Positions 45,835 through 56,160 of a stretch of DNA of 64,000 nt are shown here, piece by piece. The DNA is taken from positions 127,454,112-127,518,111 of the forward strand of contig CM038047.1 of the NCBI GenBank assembly GCA_021397845.1, written 5' to 3'. This stretch comes from Areca catechu. Lineage: Eukaryota > Streptophyta > Magnoliopsida > Arecales > Arecaceae. The notes beneath the pieces are model-generated. The model saw only the letters and a list, made by a program, of their open reading frames with translations, searched no databases and was not told the DNA's origin. Position 1 is the stretch's first letter; each line of letters starts with the position of its first letter. Made by a program: the position numbers and the translations under genes.

Positions 45835-46466
45835 TATCAGAGCTAATGATAATAAGTATCAGAGCTAAGTTGAAATGATTATCAAGAACAAAAATTCATA
45901 TATAATGTATCAAAGCTATATATGTATATATAAGAAAGAATTCAATTTACATAGTTTCAACATATCAGAGCGTAGATATATATATAGAAAAGAGTTCAAT
46001 TCATATAGTTCCAATGTATCAGAGCTATAACTACAATGTATCAGGGCAATAATTAAAATGTATCAGAACTATATATTTATAAGAGATGTTCAAAAGGTGT
46101 ATCGGAGCTAAATTAGATTTGAAAGTTAAACATTAGAATTAAAATAAGTTGAATGTGAAAAGTATAAGAGCAAAATCTTTAAGAGTATCAAAGTAAGCAA
46201 TACAACATACTAAGTATCAGAGCAGCATAAAAAGTATCAGAGCATATTAGAATAAATAATATAACATAAAGATTAAGAGTATTAGAGAAAAAATATTTGA
46301 GCATGAAGAGTATCAAATCATGAAAATAAAGAGTACCTGAGCATAAGAATTAAGGAGTATCAGATCATAAAAAATAAAGAGTATCAGAGCATAAAATAAA
46401 TAAGAAGTTTCATAACATAAAGCTAAAGAGTATCAGAGCATGAAACTAAATAAGGAGTATCAGAGC
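45835..46466. repeat. Interspersed TATCAGAGC repeats in S 3' region
   Basis: Nine exact TATCAGAGC on the plus strand (starting 45835, 45857, 45963, 46017, 46215, 46235, 46382, 46431, 46458) plus about ten one-mismatch relatives, in AT-rich DNA. The distal part forms a loose repeat of AAAGAGTATCAGAGCATAAA type. On the element's own strand each reads GCTCTGATA, the 3'-end sequence of initiator tRNA-Met before its CCA. Confidence 0.85.
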
Positions 46467-47099
46467 ATAAAAATTGAAGTATTAGAGCTTAAAACTAAAG
46501 CTTCCCTTCAATATATGATCTTGAAAATATTTTTCAAACTTTTAAAAAATAGCTTACATGTATTAGCATTTTTCAAAAAATATTTCCAAAAGGTTTAAAA
46601 TTTTCAAAATTTTTTCTTTAGTACTTTTCTCCCCCTTAACCATTCTTAATTATTACTTATTGCTTTCTTGTCTCCCCCTTTTTACTTATATCATTTATTC
46701 TCCACCTTTGTTTATCATTTTGAAACCACAAAATATTAAACATTGTGCCATGTGCTATCAATAATCTCATTTCTATTTTCTTATTACCATTACCATTATT
46801 TCTCTCCCTTTTTGTTATCATCAAAAAAAAAGGTGAAATGTTAAGATAAAGTGAAAGGAAATATAGTAAGAAAAGTGTAGAAGTACATAAGAGAAAATGC
46901 TGAAAATGTCATCATATATATAATTTCAAATATTGATACATAATATTCAAAATTTGATACAAAATTTGATACAATAAAACATAGTTTGATACAAACATAC
47001 ATCTAACTGATATGATACCAACTAATATACTGACCAATCTTAAGGGGTGCTGTCCTTATCAGAAGAAGACCCAAGCTTTAAAATGATATACCCTGTAAT
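46467..47099 (-). other. Non-coding 3' region of S
   Basis: AT-rich with extra purine tracts (minus strand) and a TTGATACAAA-type repeat near 46930-47000. No protein seen. Confidence 0.5.
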
Positions 47100-47865
47100 C
47101 CTAGAGGGATGGGGTCACGGCAACATCGGCCGGAGATCAGCTAGCCTAGTGTAGATGGCTCTAAAAACATCACCATGTCCTCGGCTTCTGCTTGTGCATC
47201 ATGCTCTCCGTCTGGCTCATGCTGAAGAAGAAGCAATGTCTAAAGCAGAGTCAAGTAATGGAATAGGGTCAGGATCAGCATTGGTATCAGTGATAGATGA
47301 AGTAATGTCAAGCATTGGACCAGATGAAAGAACATGAAATCCATGAGTGTAAAATCTCAAATCCCTGGATAGAGAAGAAGTGGATACTAAAGGTGTCCTA
47401 TCTGGAAGGATAGGGGTTACACTAATGGAAGGTGTAGGTAAATCAGCAAAACTATCAGATAGATCAGAATAAAGAATAGGTGTGGATACTACTAGGTCAG
47501 AAGGATCTAGAATGATGGGACTGCTAAGAAGATAGGAGTCTGAAGAGCTGGACTGGATAGGGTATGAGCAGCCTCGGGTGACCTCGTCTTATCAGCTGTG
47601 GGCTCATTATCCTGGTCAACTCCAGCGTCTAGCTCATGACCCGCCATGAAGTCAATAACATCAAAATCTGTGGATGAGTCTCCCTGACCATCTCCCATCT
47701 GAGTATCTACAGGTGGAGCTGGTGGAGCAGGTGGAGGTGAAGGTGGCCTGCTAGAAGATAATCCCTGTAAAGTAGCCAACACTGAGCATGAATGATCTCA
47801 ACGAATGCATCAGATTCTGAATGATCAGCGAAAGTCTCCTGAATGATCTAGACTTCCTCTCTAAC
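47100..47865 (-). pseudogene. C-terminal part of the env-like ORF of S
   Basis: Minus-strand region whose best open piece (47782-47507) is Pro-rich (RPPSPPPAPPAPPVDTQMGD) followed by acidic Asp/Glu stretches. It lies between the D insertion and the S non-coding region, where a Sirevirus env-like ORF ends. No transmembrane segment is evident in the open piece. Identification is by position and composition only. Confidence 0.45.
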
Positions 47866-49176
47866 AGAATAAAAATAGAGAGGAGAGATGTAGATCTGAA
47901 GTATCTGAGATCTGGAGCTGGATGCTGGTGGTTCGGCCTTGGACTTTGGAGAGAGGTGGACCGAATTGAGAGGTGGGGATAGGCTAGGAGCTTGGTAGGA
48001 AAGAGAAGGGTGATGGTGGCTAGGGTTTGGGAGTGGAGTGGCTAACCTAGGGTTTGGGTTTTGGAGATCTCACACCTCCTCAAGGTTCCTGGGGAACCCG
48101 GATTTACTCCCTCACGGAGCTCAACACCTGGATGCAAGTGCGGAAGAGAGAAAACACAAAGTTTGCTCACAAAAAAATTTGGCTTCATTCATCTGATTCC
48201 TTTAAACTTACAAGAGGGGTTTAATTTATAGGGCTTTACAAGGGAGTAGGGTTTTACATCTTCCCATGTGGGACTAAAGGAGGGGATCTACAAATCTGGA
48301 TAATCCATACACATATGGTCGGCCAAGGTACCAAAAAAATTTGATTTGGGTTATAAAAGGCAGGTAGATGGCACCTCCTTGCTTGGGTCTTCAAGAGAGG
48401 ATTTCTTTCCTTCCATGGATCAACTCTTTTGGACTCCTCCTTTTCTTCCTCCCTAAGTCAAGGCCCTTCCCATCTTTTTTTGGACATTTTTGGCAGGTAG
48501 TGGGGGTGTCTCCTAGTATCTCTCCATGAATCAAGGATTTTCCCTTCATGGTTTGGCTCTTTTGGACACCTCCTAGTCTTGCTCCACAAGTTTAGGCTTC
48601 TTCCTTTAATGGCTTTGGCACTTTAGGAAACTTTTGGGTGCCTCCTTGATTTTCTCCCCAAGACATGCTCTCTTCCCTTTTATAACTTGGGTTTTTATGG
48701 AACATTGTGGGGCACCTCCTTGATCCTCTCTTCAAGAAAAACTCTTGCCATCCTGCTTGGGTTTATCTGGAAAGAAGTTGGCTCCTCCTTGGATTGAGGT
48801 ATCTTGATGGATTTCTCCCCCAAGTGGCGCATGAAAGAAGGGACCTGCTTTCTTGTGGTGTGGGGACCAAGGCACACTGGATGGAGATGTGGCGCCTCCT
48901 GGACTTCGGCGTGTGGTTGGGAGTGTGGCGCCCACTTGCTTGGTCCTGGGAGAAAATGTGGCACCTTGGAGAAGACCTAGACCACTACTAGGACTTGTAT
49001 TGAGTCAACATGACTCAACAAAATTTAAATTGTAGGGAAATACAGACTCAAACTAAAATTGAGTTGACCAAGTCAACCCTTATTACAAAACCAGAAAACC
49101 CTAATTCTTCGGGCAATGTCAATCAGAGATCCAGATGTAGCCCTGAAGTCTTCTTCTGAGTCTGGTGCCCGCACCA
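47866..49176 (-). repeat. 3' LTR of D, truncated
   Basis: Begins (minus) TGGTGCGGGCACC at 49176. Matches the 5' LTR down to about 47870, then stops: the last 250 bp or so of the LTR is absent. Between GAGAGGAGAGATG and TAGATCTGAAGTATCTG about 285 bp present in the 5' LTR are missing. TATA TATAAATTA at 48222-48230; box AGTCCCACATGGG at 48263-48275 (minus). Confidence 0.85.
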
Positions 49177-49790
49177 ATTCTCCCGGGGTGGGAGGAACAC
49201 GACCTTGTCGAGTAAGGCTCAAGTTGGCTCTGGTATCTCTCCAAGAGGTCTGGATCCAAATCTTGTAGTTCTTCTCGGGAGATCCAAGAGTCATCAGAGT
49301 CTGGCCTTCCTTGCCAGCGGACCAGGTATCTTTGGTATCCTCGATTACGAGTAGAGATTACCTTTTCATCCAGGATCTTTTCAATCTGCTCTTTCCTCAC
49401 AGGCCAGTTGTTGGTGGACACACAGGATCGGGATCACTCTCAATAACAGGATTAGGTTCAAAAGGCTCACTGGGAATCACAGCTGGCTCCCTGTACTCTA
49501 CTAGGTCTGTAATGTTGAAAGTAGAGCTATTGCCTAGTTCTGGAGGCAACTCGAGCACATAGGCATTGGATCCTACTCTCTTCACTACTCTAAATGGTCC
49601 AGCTCCTCTAGCATGTAACTTTCTAACGGTTCCAGGAGAAAACCGCTCAGGCCTTAACCTAATCATTACATAGTCTCTCTCAACAAAAGTTTTGACTCGT
49701 CTTTGAGAATTAGCCAACTTCTTATAAGTTTCATTACTTAAAGTTATTTTGGCATGAATTTCTTTATGCAAGTCCTTTACATGCTATGCA
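49119..49790 (-). pseudogene. Integrase tail and chromodomain of D
   Basis: Two open pieces joined by one frameshift near 49405. 49771-49397 carries the GPY/F module (ARGAGPFRVVKRVGSNAYVL). 49421-49119 carries an uninterrupted chromodomain (RGYQRYLVRWQGRPDSDDSW, SREELQDLDPDLLERY). It is better preserved than the integrase core around it. The frame ends 58 bp inside the 3' LTR. The chromodomain is complete here, unlike in B. Confidence 0.88.
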
Positions 49791-50095
49791 AGTGCATCAA
49801 GAGACTTGTGTGTGTGGGCTAATAGTGAAATCAGATCAAGTAGTGTGTGAGGCTTGTATTCATGAACAATTTCAAAGGGACTCTAGCCTATAGACCTATT
49901 GATCGAAACATTGAATGCAATTTCAGCCCTGGACAAAATACAAATCCCAATTCCTGGTGCTCTCAATCAAACCAAAATCTGAGCCAAAGCCTGGTAAAGG
50001 GTCAAGAAAAACTAAACTAGATTGATGACGCATTCCTAAAGAATGGACTTTATTCCAAAAGAACCCTAGGTCTAAACCTAACAAACTAAGTCTCT
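49791..50095 (-). pseudogene. Integrase core remnant of D
   Basis: Minus strand retains RNWDLYFVQG and SPFEIVHEYKPHTLLDL-type wording of the integrase core end, with stops and frame changes. It links the long ORF to the chromodomain piece. Confidence 0.65.
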
Positions 50096-51934
50096 CTAAG
50101 TTTGACCTTGGGTCGGAGGAGGGCATGCAGAGCATGAAAACTTATTATGGATGCCTAGTAGGTGCCATAAGGTCTTCCAGAAGTAGGTGGCAAACCTAAT
50201 AGGTTCTAAGGAGTCTTGCAACCTAGAAATCTCAGTAAAGTGTAATCCCATAGCTCTAGAAACATGAGATGATTCAGGGAAGGGTAGGAAATAAGAATCA
50301 GAGTTTTGAGGTGGCTTATAGGAAACAAGAAACATACCTTGGTTATTCATGACGACCTTAAAATGAAGACATTGTTCTATAGGTGCACTCATCCAAACCT
50401 CATGATTTGCTCTAGGAGGGTCTACAAGTGCAAGTTCTAGGGTAGGCTGGGTGCTCCTAGAAGGTGGAAGGTTATCAGGAAGGTCTTTGGAATGTTTATC
50501 TAAAAAGTCCTCTAAGCTACTGTCTTTTTCTTGTTCTTGGACCTTCTCAATGGGCAATTCTTTTGAACCCCTTCCTTCTTCACACTTCTCTACCAGATTT
50601 GACTCAGGGGTGTATTCTTTGGATTCCTCAATGAGTTCAAAGGTATTCTCACTTAAACTCTCATTGGGTGCAATTTCCTCTTCCTGAACTTCCTCAAAAG
50701 GGTCTTCTCTTAGGATTAGCTCCTGAATTCCTTGAGTGGCAGGGGTCCCCTCAATAACCCCATCAGGTAGGAGTTGGTTAATTGAATTATCGGGAGAGAT
50801 ATCCTCAAATTCTTCTTCTTTATATTCATCTATCAAACTTATGTCAGGCTCATATATTTCTTCCTCAATCTCACCGAAAGGTTCTAATCTATTCTCCTTT
50901 GATTCCTCTTTAAGTACGGCTCTGGTCAGGTCAACTAATTTTGGGATGGCCATACCTAACTCCTTCTCAGTGTTATCCTTCTGGTCAAGCGGTGACACAA
51001 GTGGGAATTGACAAACAAAAGTTTGGTTCACTACGGGTGTCGGATCAATAGGAACTTGACTCAAGTTGGTAGAGGTTGGCTTTAAGTCCAAAGTACTTGA
51101 TTGGTTATATCTTAAAGACCACTCATAGTCTTGGGCTTCTTGGTAGGCTCGGTCTAACTTATTGGTCTTTTCAAGGCATAGCTTCCTATAAATGTCTGGG
51201 TGTAACCCAACCCTAAACCTCGATGTGATCTGAGCTTCGATCTCAATGGTATTGGATTTCATGTCATACCACTGGAAGTCCTCAATATATTTAGACACAG
51301 GCCTATTACCTTGTTGCAATTGGTACCATTGGTCTAAAAGTCTTTTCTCATAGGATCTACCTAGGTACCTATCTCTCAACTTACTTCTCATATCTCTCCA
51401 AGTATATATTTCCTCTTTTCTTTGATAACACTCACGCTCAATAGCATACCAATGTGACCTAGCATGTTTGGTGAACTTGATTTTGGCCAACCTAACTTGT
51501 CCTAATTCCGATATGTTAGTGCACTCAAAATATCGATCCATTTGTTCTTCCCACTTAATATATGTCTCTTGTCTTCCATCAAAAGTGGGTGCATAAGGTT
51601 CGGTGTTCCTAACAGGTCCCTTTTCTGAGTCAACCAAGTATGGATATAGGCTCCTAAGGTTATGCTCGGGATCACGGTATAAGGTCCTCCTAGGCTCCTG
51701 GCATGGGTGAGGTTGGGGCCTATTAAATTTTGGATCAGGAGTCCAATTTTGATGTCTACGTTTCTCAAGTCCCTGGGCTCCGTCTCTAAACTGGGCAAAA
51801 CCCTCATTCATATCCTGACTCAATTTGGTCATACTTTTGGTAAGAGTTCTAATCATGGCCTCTAAATCAGGTTGGGTTTGACCAGGTTGGTAGGGTACTT
51901 CGTTCCGGGTGGACATGATGATGCAAGCAAGCAC
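50096..51934 (-). CDS. 612-aa ORF of D: gag domain plus acidic region plus dead integrase-core segment
   Basis: Intact minus-strand ORF; the likely start is the second ATG (51916, MSTRNEVPYQPGQTQPD), matching the E gag start. Residues about 20-60 coiled coil; about 120-275 gag domain (LLDQWYQLQQGNRPVSKYIE). No zinc knuckle and no protease. Then a long Glu-rich region (VQEEEIAPNESLSENTFELI) and a piece of the protease-RT linker (KDLPDNLPPSRST). The end reads SYFLPFPESSHVSRAMGLHF then YFWKTLWHLLGI, an integrase-core relative missing the SDRD and TE catalytic residues. Same layout as the C ORF, but D keeps the gag domain that C lost. Possibly a structural protein; not proven. Confidence 0.8.
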   Translation of the reverse strand: MLACIIMSTRNEVPYQPGQTQPDLEAMIRTLTKSMTKLSQDMNEGFAQFRDGAQGLEKRRHQNWTPDPKFNRPQPHPCQEPRRTLYRDPEHNLRSLYPYLVDSEKGPVRNTEPYAPTFDGRQETYIKWEEQMDRYFECTNISELGQVRLAKIKFTKHARSHWYAIERECYQRKEEIYTWRDMRSKLRDRYLGRSYEKRLLDQWYQLQQGNRPVSKYIEDFQWYDMKSNTIEIEAQITSRFRVGLHPDIYRKLCLEKTNKLDRAYQEAQDYEWSLRYNQSSTLDLKPTSTNLSQVPIDPTPVVNQTFVCQFPLVSPLDQKDNTEKELGMAIPKLVDLTRAVLKEESKENRLEPFGEIEEEIYEPDISLIDEYKEEEFEDISPDNSINQLLPDGVIEGTPATQGIQELILREDPFEEVQEEEIAPNESLSENTFELIEESKEYTPESNLVEKCEEGRGSKELPIEKVQEQEKDSSLEDFLDKHSKDLPDNLPPSRSTQPTLELALVDPPRANHEVWMSAPIEQCLHFKVVMNNQGMFLVSYKPPQNSDSYFLPFPESSHVSRAMGLHFTEISRLQDSLEPIRFATYFWKTLWHLLGIHNKFSCSACPPPTQGQT

Positions 51935-52806
51935 ACCAAATGAGACTCGACTGAAACGACTACGGGCTAACTAGACCTAGAGCCCAAACTAGATGCCCAA
52001 TCAGAGTGGCAAGCTAGCCTGTAGTAACTCGGGACTCAGCCAGGCAGGTGTAAGGGGAGTGTTAGGTCCCTAATTGCCAATCCTAGACACCAATCAGAGA
52101 TTGGCCAGGTAGGCGGACCAGCACACAAGCCCTTCGGGATGGAATCCCTGAACCACCGTTCTAGACACTGAGTACAAAGCACACACAGAGTAACTAGACA
52201 AACTGACTCAACACTAGCCTTGACCCGACTTGTTGATGTCCCTAGCCCACTAGGGCAAATTAAGTCTAATAAATTTTAAAATTAGGCTTAGGATCGAATG
52301 AATGGGTGGTGGTTTTGGGCTAAGGAGAGGTTATCAACTCCTCCCCTTATCTTAGATGCTCAATTTCCCTTAAGATGAATTAGGAGATGTTCACTCAAAA
52401 AAATTGAATTGCAGAAATATAGAAACAGAATTGCGGTAATTTAACTCTCATAAATTTCACAGAAACCAATAAATTATAGTAAAATTATGTAAGATATTTT
52501 CAATTACACTGGTTCCATCAAAATAAAAATCATATAATTTGGAGTTACCTATAATGAGAAAAAATTCTTAAAACAGGGCAGTTACAGACTGAAAACAAAA
52601 TGCTTCCCCCGTTTACAATTCCTGCTACGAAGTTGTAACCCAGCGGATCCCCTACACGCCCTAGGAACACCCCGTGGAATGGGAAGAGGAGGCTTGCACC
52701 TCACTTAGTTCCTAGGACCGGACGTCCTGGGGAGTCTACTTCGAGCAGACAAAGTAAAAAAGAGAGACACTCAAAACATGCAAGCAAGTCAGAAACCCTA
52801 GACAGG
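51935..52806 (-). other. Leader of D
   Basis: Untranslated. 51935-52270 is the conserved leader block on minus. No protein supported. Confidence 0.75.
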
Positions 52807-52884
52807 GCTCTGATACCAAAATTGATGCAGGACGAATGCTCTGATACCAAAATTGATTCAGCACGAATGCTCTGATACCAAAAA
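52807..52884 (-). repeat. Triplicated LTR-end/primer-binding-site unit of D
   Basis: Three copies of GCTCTGATACCA (52807-52818, 52838-52849, 52869-52880), exactly 31 bp apart. On minus each is TGGTATCAGAGC preceded by a CATCAATTT-like or CATTTT stretch, so the repeated unit spans the last bases of the LTR plus the tRNA-iMet primer site. Normal elements have one. Confidence 0.92.
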
Positions 52885-54707
52885 TGATGCAGAACAAAGA
52901 ACAAAGAAGCGTATGCGGAAGTAAATTGAGGATTAATTTCTTTTTTCTTTTTTTTTTATTTCAGAAATTGGCTTCGACTCAAAGTAAAGTTAAACTAAGT
53001 TGATGGAAACTAGGTAAGGATTGAAAGCACAATTTAGAAGAAACTAAATTATCAGAGTAGTTCAGAAGTAACGGATCGCTGGGGGTTGAGAAACTCCCAG
53101 ACCTAGGGTTTCGCTCTGAACTTTCAACAGAACAGAAATAGAGAGGAGAGATGGTTTACCAACCAGACAGTGATCTTCTCAGAATTTGGGTGGAAGAACT
53201 ATCTCGAGCAGATTGTGGGATCCTCGGAGTCGGCTATCTTCGCAATGGATTCTCCAATACTGGTCTTGTGGTTTGGTTGGCTTCTCCTGGACTCATGATC
53301 TTGGAAAGAAGAGGAACAAGTGATGGAATTCAGATACTCAAGAAAAGGTTTACCAGGTTGAAGAACTTGAAAGCTGAAGTTGCTGAAATCAGGATTCTCC
53401 TGGAGGCTGATCTGACTTCCTCTTAGAATTGCTGTAGATCTGAAGTATCTGGACTGGAGCTGAATGCTGGTGGTCGGCCTGGACTTGGAGAGGGTGGCCG
53501 TGAGAGGTGGGATAGGCTAGGGCTTGGTGGAAAGAGAAGGGTGATGGCGGCTAGGGTTTGGGAGTGGAGTGGCTAACCTAGGATTTGGGTTTTGGAGATC
53601 TCACACCTCCTCAAGGTTCCTGGGGAACCCGGATTTACTCCCTCACGGAGCTCAACACCTGGATGCAAGTGCGGAAGAGAGAAAACACAAAGTTTGCTCA
53701 CAAAAAAATTTGGCTTCATTCATCTGATTCCTTTAAACTTACAAGAGGGGTTTAATTTATAGGGCTTTACAAGGGAGTAGGGTTTTACATCTTCCATGTA
53801 GGACTAAAGGAGGGGATCTACAAATTAGGATAATCCATACACATATGGTCGGCCAAGGTACCAAAAAAATTTGATTTGGGTTATAAAAGGCAGGTAGATG
53901 GCACCTCCTTGCTTGGGTCTTCAAGAGAGGATTTCTTTCCTTCCATGGATCAACTCTTTTGGACTCCTCCTTTTCTTCCTCCCTAAGTCAAGGCCCTTCC
54001 ATCTTTGTTTTGGACATTTTTGGTAGGTAGTTGGGGTGTCTCCTAGTATCTCTCCATGAATCAAGGATTTTTCCTTCATGGTTTGGCTCTTTTGGACACC
54101 TCCTAGTCTTGCTCCACAAGTTTAGGCTTCTTCCTTTCATGGCTTTGGCACTTTAGGAAACTTTTGGGTGCCTCCTTGATTTTCTCCCCAAGACATGCTC
54201 TCTTCCCTTTTATAACTTAGGTTTTTATGGAACATTGTGGGGCACCTCCTTGATCCTCTCTTCAAGAAAAATTCTTGCCATCCTGGCTTGGGTTTATCTG
54301 GAAAGAAGTTGGCTCCACCTTGGATTGAGGTATCTTGATGGATTTCTCCCCCAAGTGGCGCATGAAAGAAGGGACCTGCTTTCTTGTGGTGTGGGGACCA
54401 AGGCACACTGGATGGAGATGTGGCGCCTCCTGGACTCTTGCGTGTGGTTGGGAGTGTGGCGCCCACTTGCTTGGTCCTGGGAGAAAATGTGGCACCTTGG
54501 AGAAGACCTAGACCACTACAAGGACTTGTATTGAGTCAACATGACTCAACAAAATTTAAATTGTAGGGAAATACAAACTCAAACTAAAATTGAGTTGACC
54601 AAGTCAACCCTTATTACAAAACCAGAAAACCCTAATTCTTCGGGCAATGTCAATCAGAGATCCAGATGGAGCCCTGAAGTCTTCTTCTGAGTCTGGTGCC
54701 CGCACCA
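52885..54707 (-). repeat. 5' LTR of D
   Basis: 1823 bp, minus TGGTGCGGGCACC...TTCTGCATCA. TATA TATAAATTA at 53753-53761. The open frame at 53151-53426 (plus) lies in the portion missing from the 3' LTR and matches nothing. Confidence 0.88.
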
Positions 54708-54712
54708 AGGTG

Positions 54713-55560
54713 GCACCTCTATATGTGCCGATACTGATGGCTCAGGCTATAACTCTGGTGTAAAACATGATGGCTCAGATGGCCCAGCCTCATCTCTCAA
54801 TATATCTCCTCAACTTCATCATCATCTAAATTCGAGTCAGGTGTATCTCTAGAAACTCTCCATCTCCACTAAGCTTGGTACCTACGATAGCCCATACGAT
54901 GCAATGATCTCTCATCATACACATCAGTGTGGAGTAGCTATCAGTATGGCTCACTATATGGTCAACTCCATATGCTCTAAACAATATAATAAGACCCATC
55001 CCATATGATAGTCAAAGTCTCTTGCTGGTCACCGCCTCAGTCATCTGATGTATTATGAGCATAGGTAGGCAGACTGGAGTCCTCTGTATCAAGGCAACCA
55101 TCACCAGAAGTTCCCTCTCAATGATGAAATCGAACCTCCCAATCATTGGCAGTAAGATCTGGGCAACCATGTAATGCAGGAGCCTCATCTCTGTTGAAAA
55201 CCATGAAGCAACATTGCTGCCTACCTCTCGAATGTCATCTCTCTCAAAGATGCACCTATATCCACTGATCCTATCTACAAGTGAGTCCGCGACTGTCCCC
55301 CTCATCGAGATCTCCCATACCCAGCTCAGTATCTCCGCTGATAATGGAATAGTGATCCCTCTAACCTCTACGGTCCATCCATCAGCATCTCGGGCCAAAG
55401 TCCCATAAAACTCCCTCATCAGTGCTGGATAAAACCTCTCTCTAAGGGAACAAAACTGTGCAAGACCAGCATCTCTCAGCCAATCACCAATCCTAAAATG
55501 CTACTGGTTGATGAACTCGAAATACACTCTCTGTCCCCTGACAATGGCTTTGGAAGCCAT
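54713..55560 (-). pseudogene. Env-like / plant-transposon-protein domain of S, N-terminal part
   Basis: Minus strand. From ATG 55560 a frame MASKAIVRGQRVYFEF runs to a stop near 55502; the main open piece (55419-55012) carries MREFYGTLARDADGWTVEVR and a hydrophobic YMVAQILLPMIGRFDF helix region. This is the 'putative plant transposon protein' pattern (REFY...VRG...), found downstream of pol in Sireviruses and in some antisense ORFs. Its continuation toward the C-terminus is interrupted by D. The role of this protein is unknown. Confidence 0.6.
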
Positions 55561-56160
55561 GCGATCTGCCCTAGGGACTGGTGGTGGTCCTACTGGAATC
55601 TTATGCTATGCTGCTACCTCTACAAGTTGATCATCATGTTTGACCTTCATGCGGCACTCTGCACCCTGAGAGAATGGTCGTGGCCTCCTAACTAGTTGCT
55701 TCCTTGGCCATATTATCTAGGAAAAAAAGAAAAAAAGGATGGAAATAGAAATGCACAAGGAAGTCATGGTGAAACCATGAAGAACAGTGAAAAGGAGAGG
55801 GAAAGAGGGGCTCAAACTAAAAATGGTAGTGTTAGAACCATGAATAGGATCTAACGAAGGTTAGGGTACTGTGGGAGGATGTGTCGACTTAAGAAAAATG
55901 GGAGAAAAAATAAGAAGAAAAAAATTGATTTCCCTATTTGTTCTTTGGTTCCCATCGATCAAGTGTCGACTCATGGGCTAAAGTCCAAGTATCGACACTT
56001 GTCGACACTTCGAGGAAAAAACAAGAAAATAGGAAAAAAATCATAGAAAATCAAGATAATTGATATTAATAGCCAATAAATGATTGAATATGATTTTCAA
56101 GGATATTTGTTTAGGAAATTTCCACGGGGAATTCCAAAGATCATGAAGAGATCGAGATTT
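55561..56160 (-). other. S spacer between RNase H and env-like ORF
   Basis: No supported coding. Contains GTCGAC-type palindromic motifs at 55971-56025. Confidence 0.45.

Larger units (their letters stand above)
47866..54707 (-). mobile_element. Element D: non-autonomous chromovirus derivative
   Basis: Minus strand. 5' LTR 52885-54707, triplicated PBS 52807-52884, leader, 612-aa gag/dead-integrase ORF (51934-50096), decayed integrase end, chromodomain (49771-49119), polypurine site, 3' LTR about 47866-49176. The shared LTR parts differ at roughly 14 sites in 1.1 kb by eye. The 3' LTR has lost its outer end and an internal stretch, so no target duplication can be confirmed (right flank AGGTG). 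No protease, RT or RNase H. Confidence 0.9.

Noticed and set aside
45835..46466. CRISPR-like array because of regularly recurring TATCAGAGC
   Set aside because: Repeat is only 9-10 bp, spacing irregular, in a plant retroelement. Interpreted as an element-internal repeat.
52807..52880. tRNA gene cluster suggested by GCTCTGATACCA
   Set aside because: Only the 12-base acceptor-end sequence is present, with no cloverleaf. These are primer binding sites.
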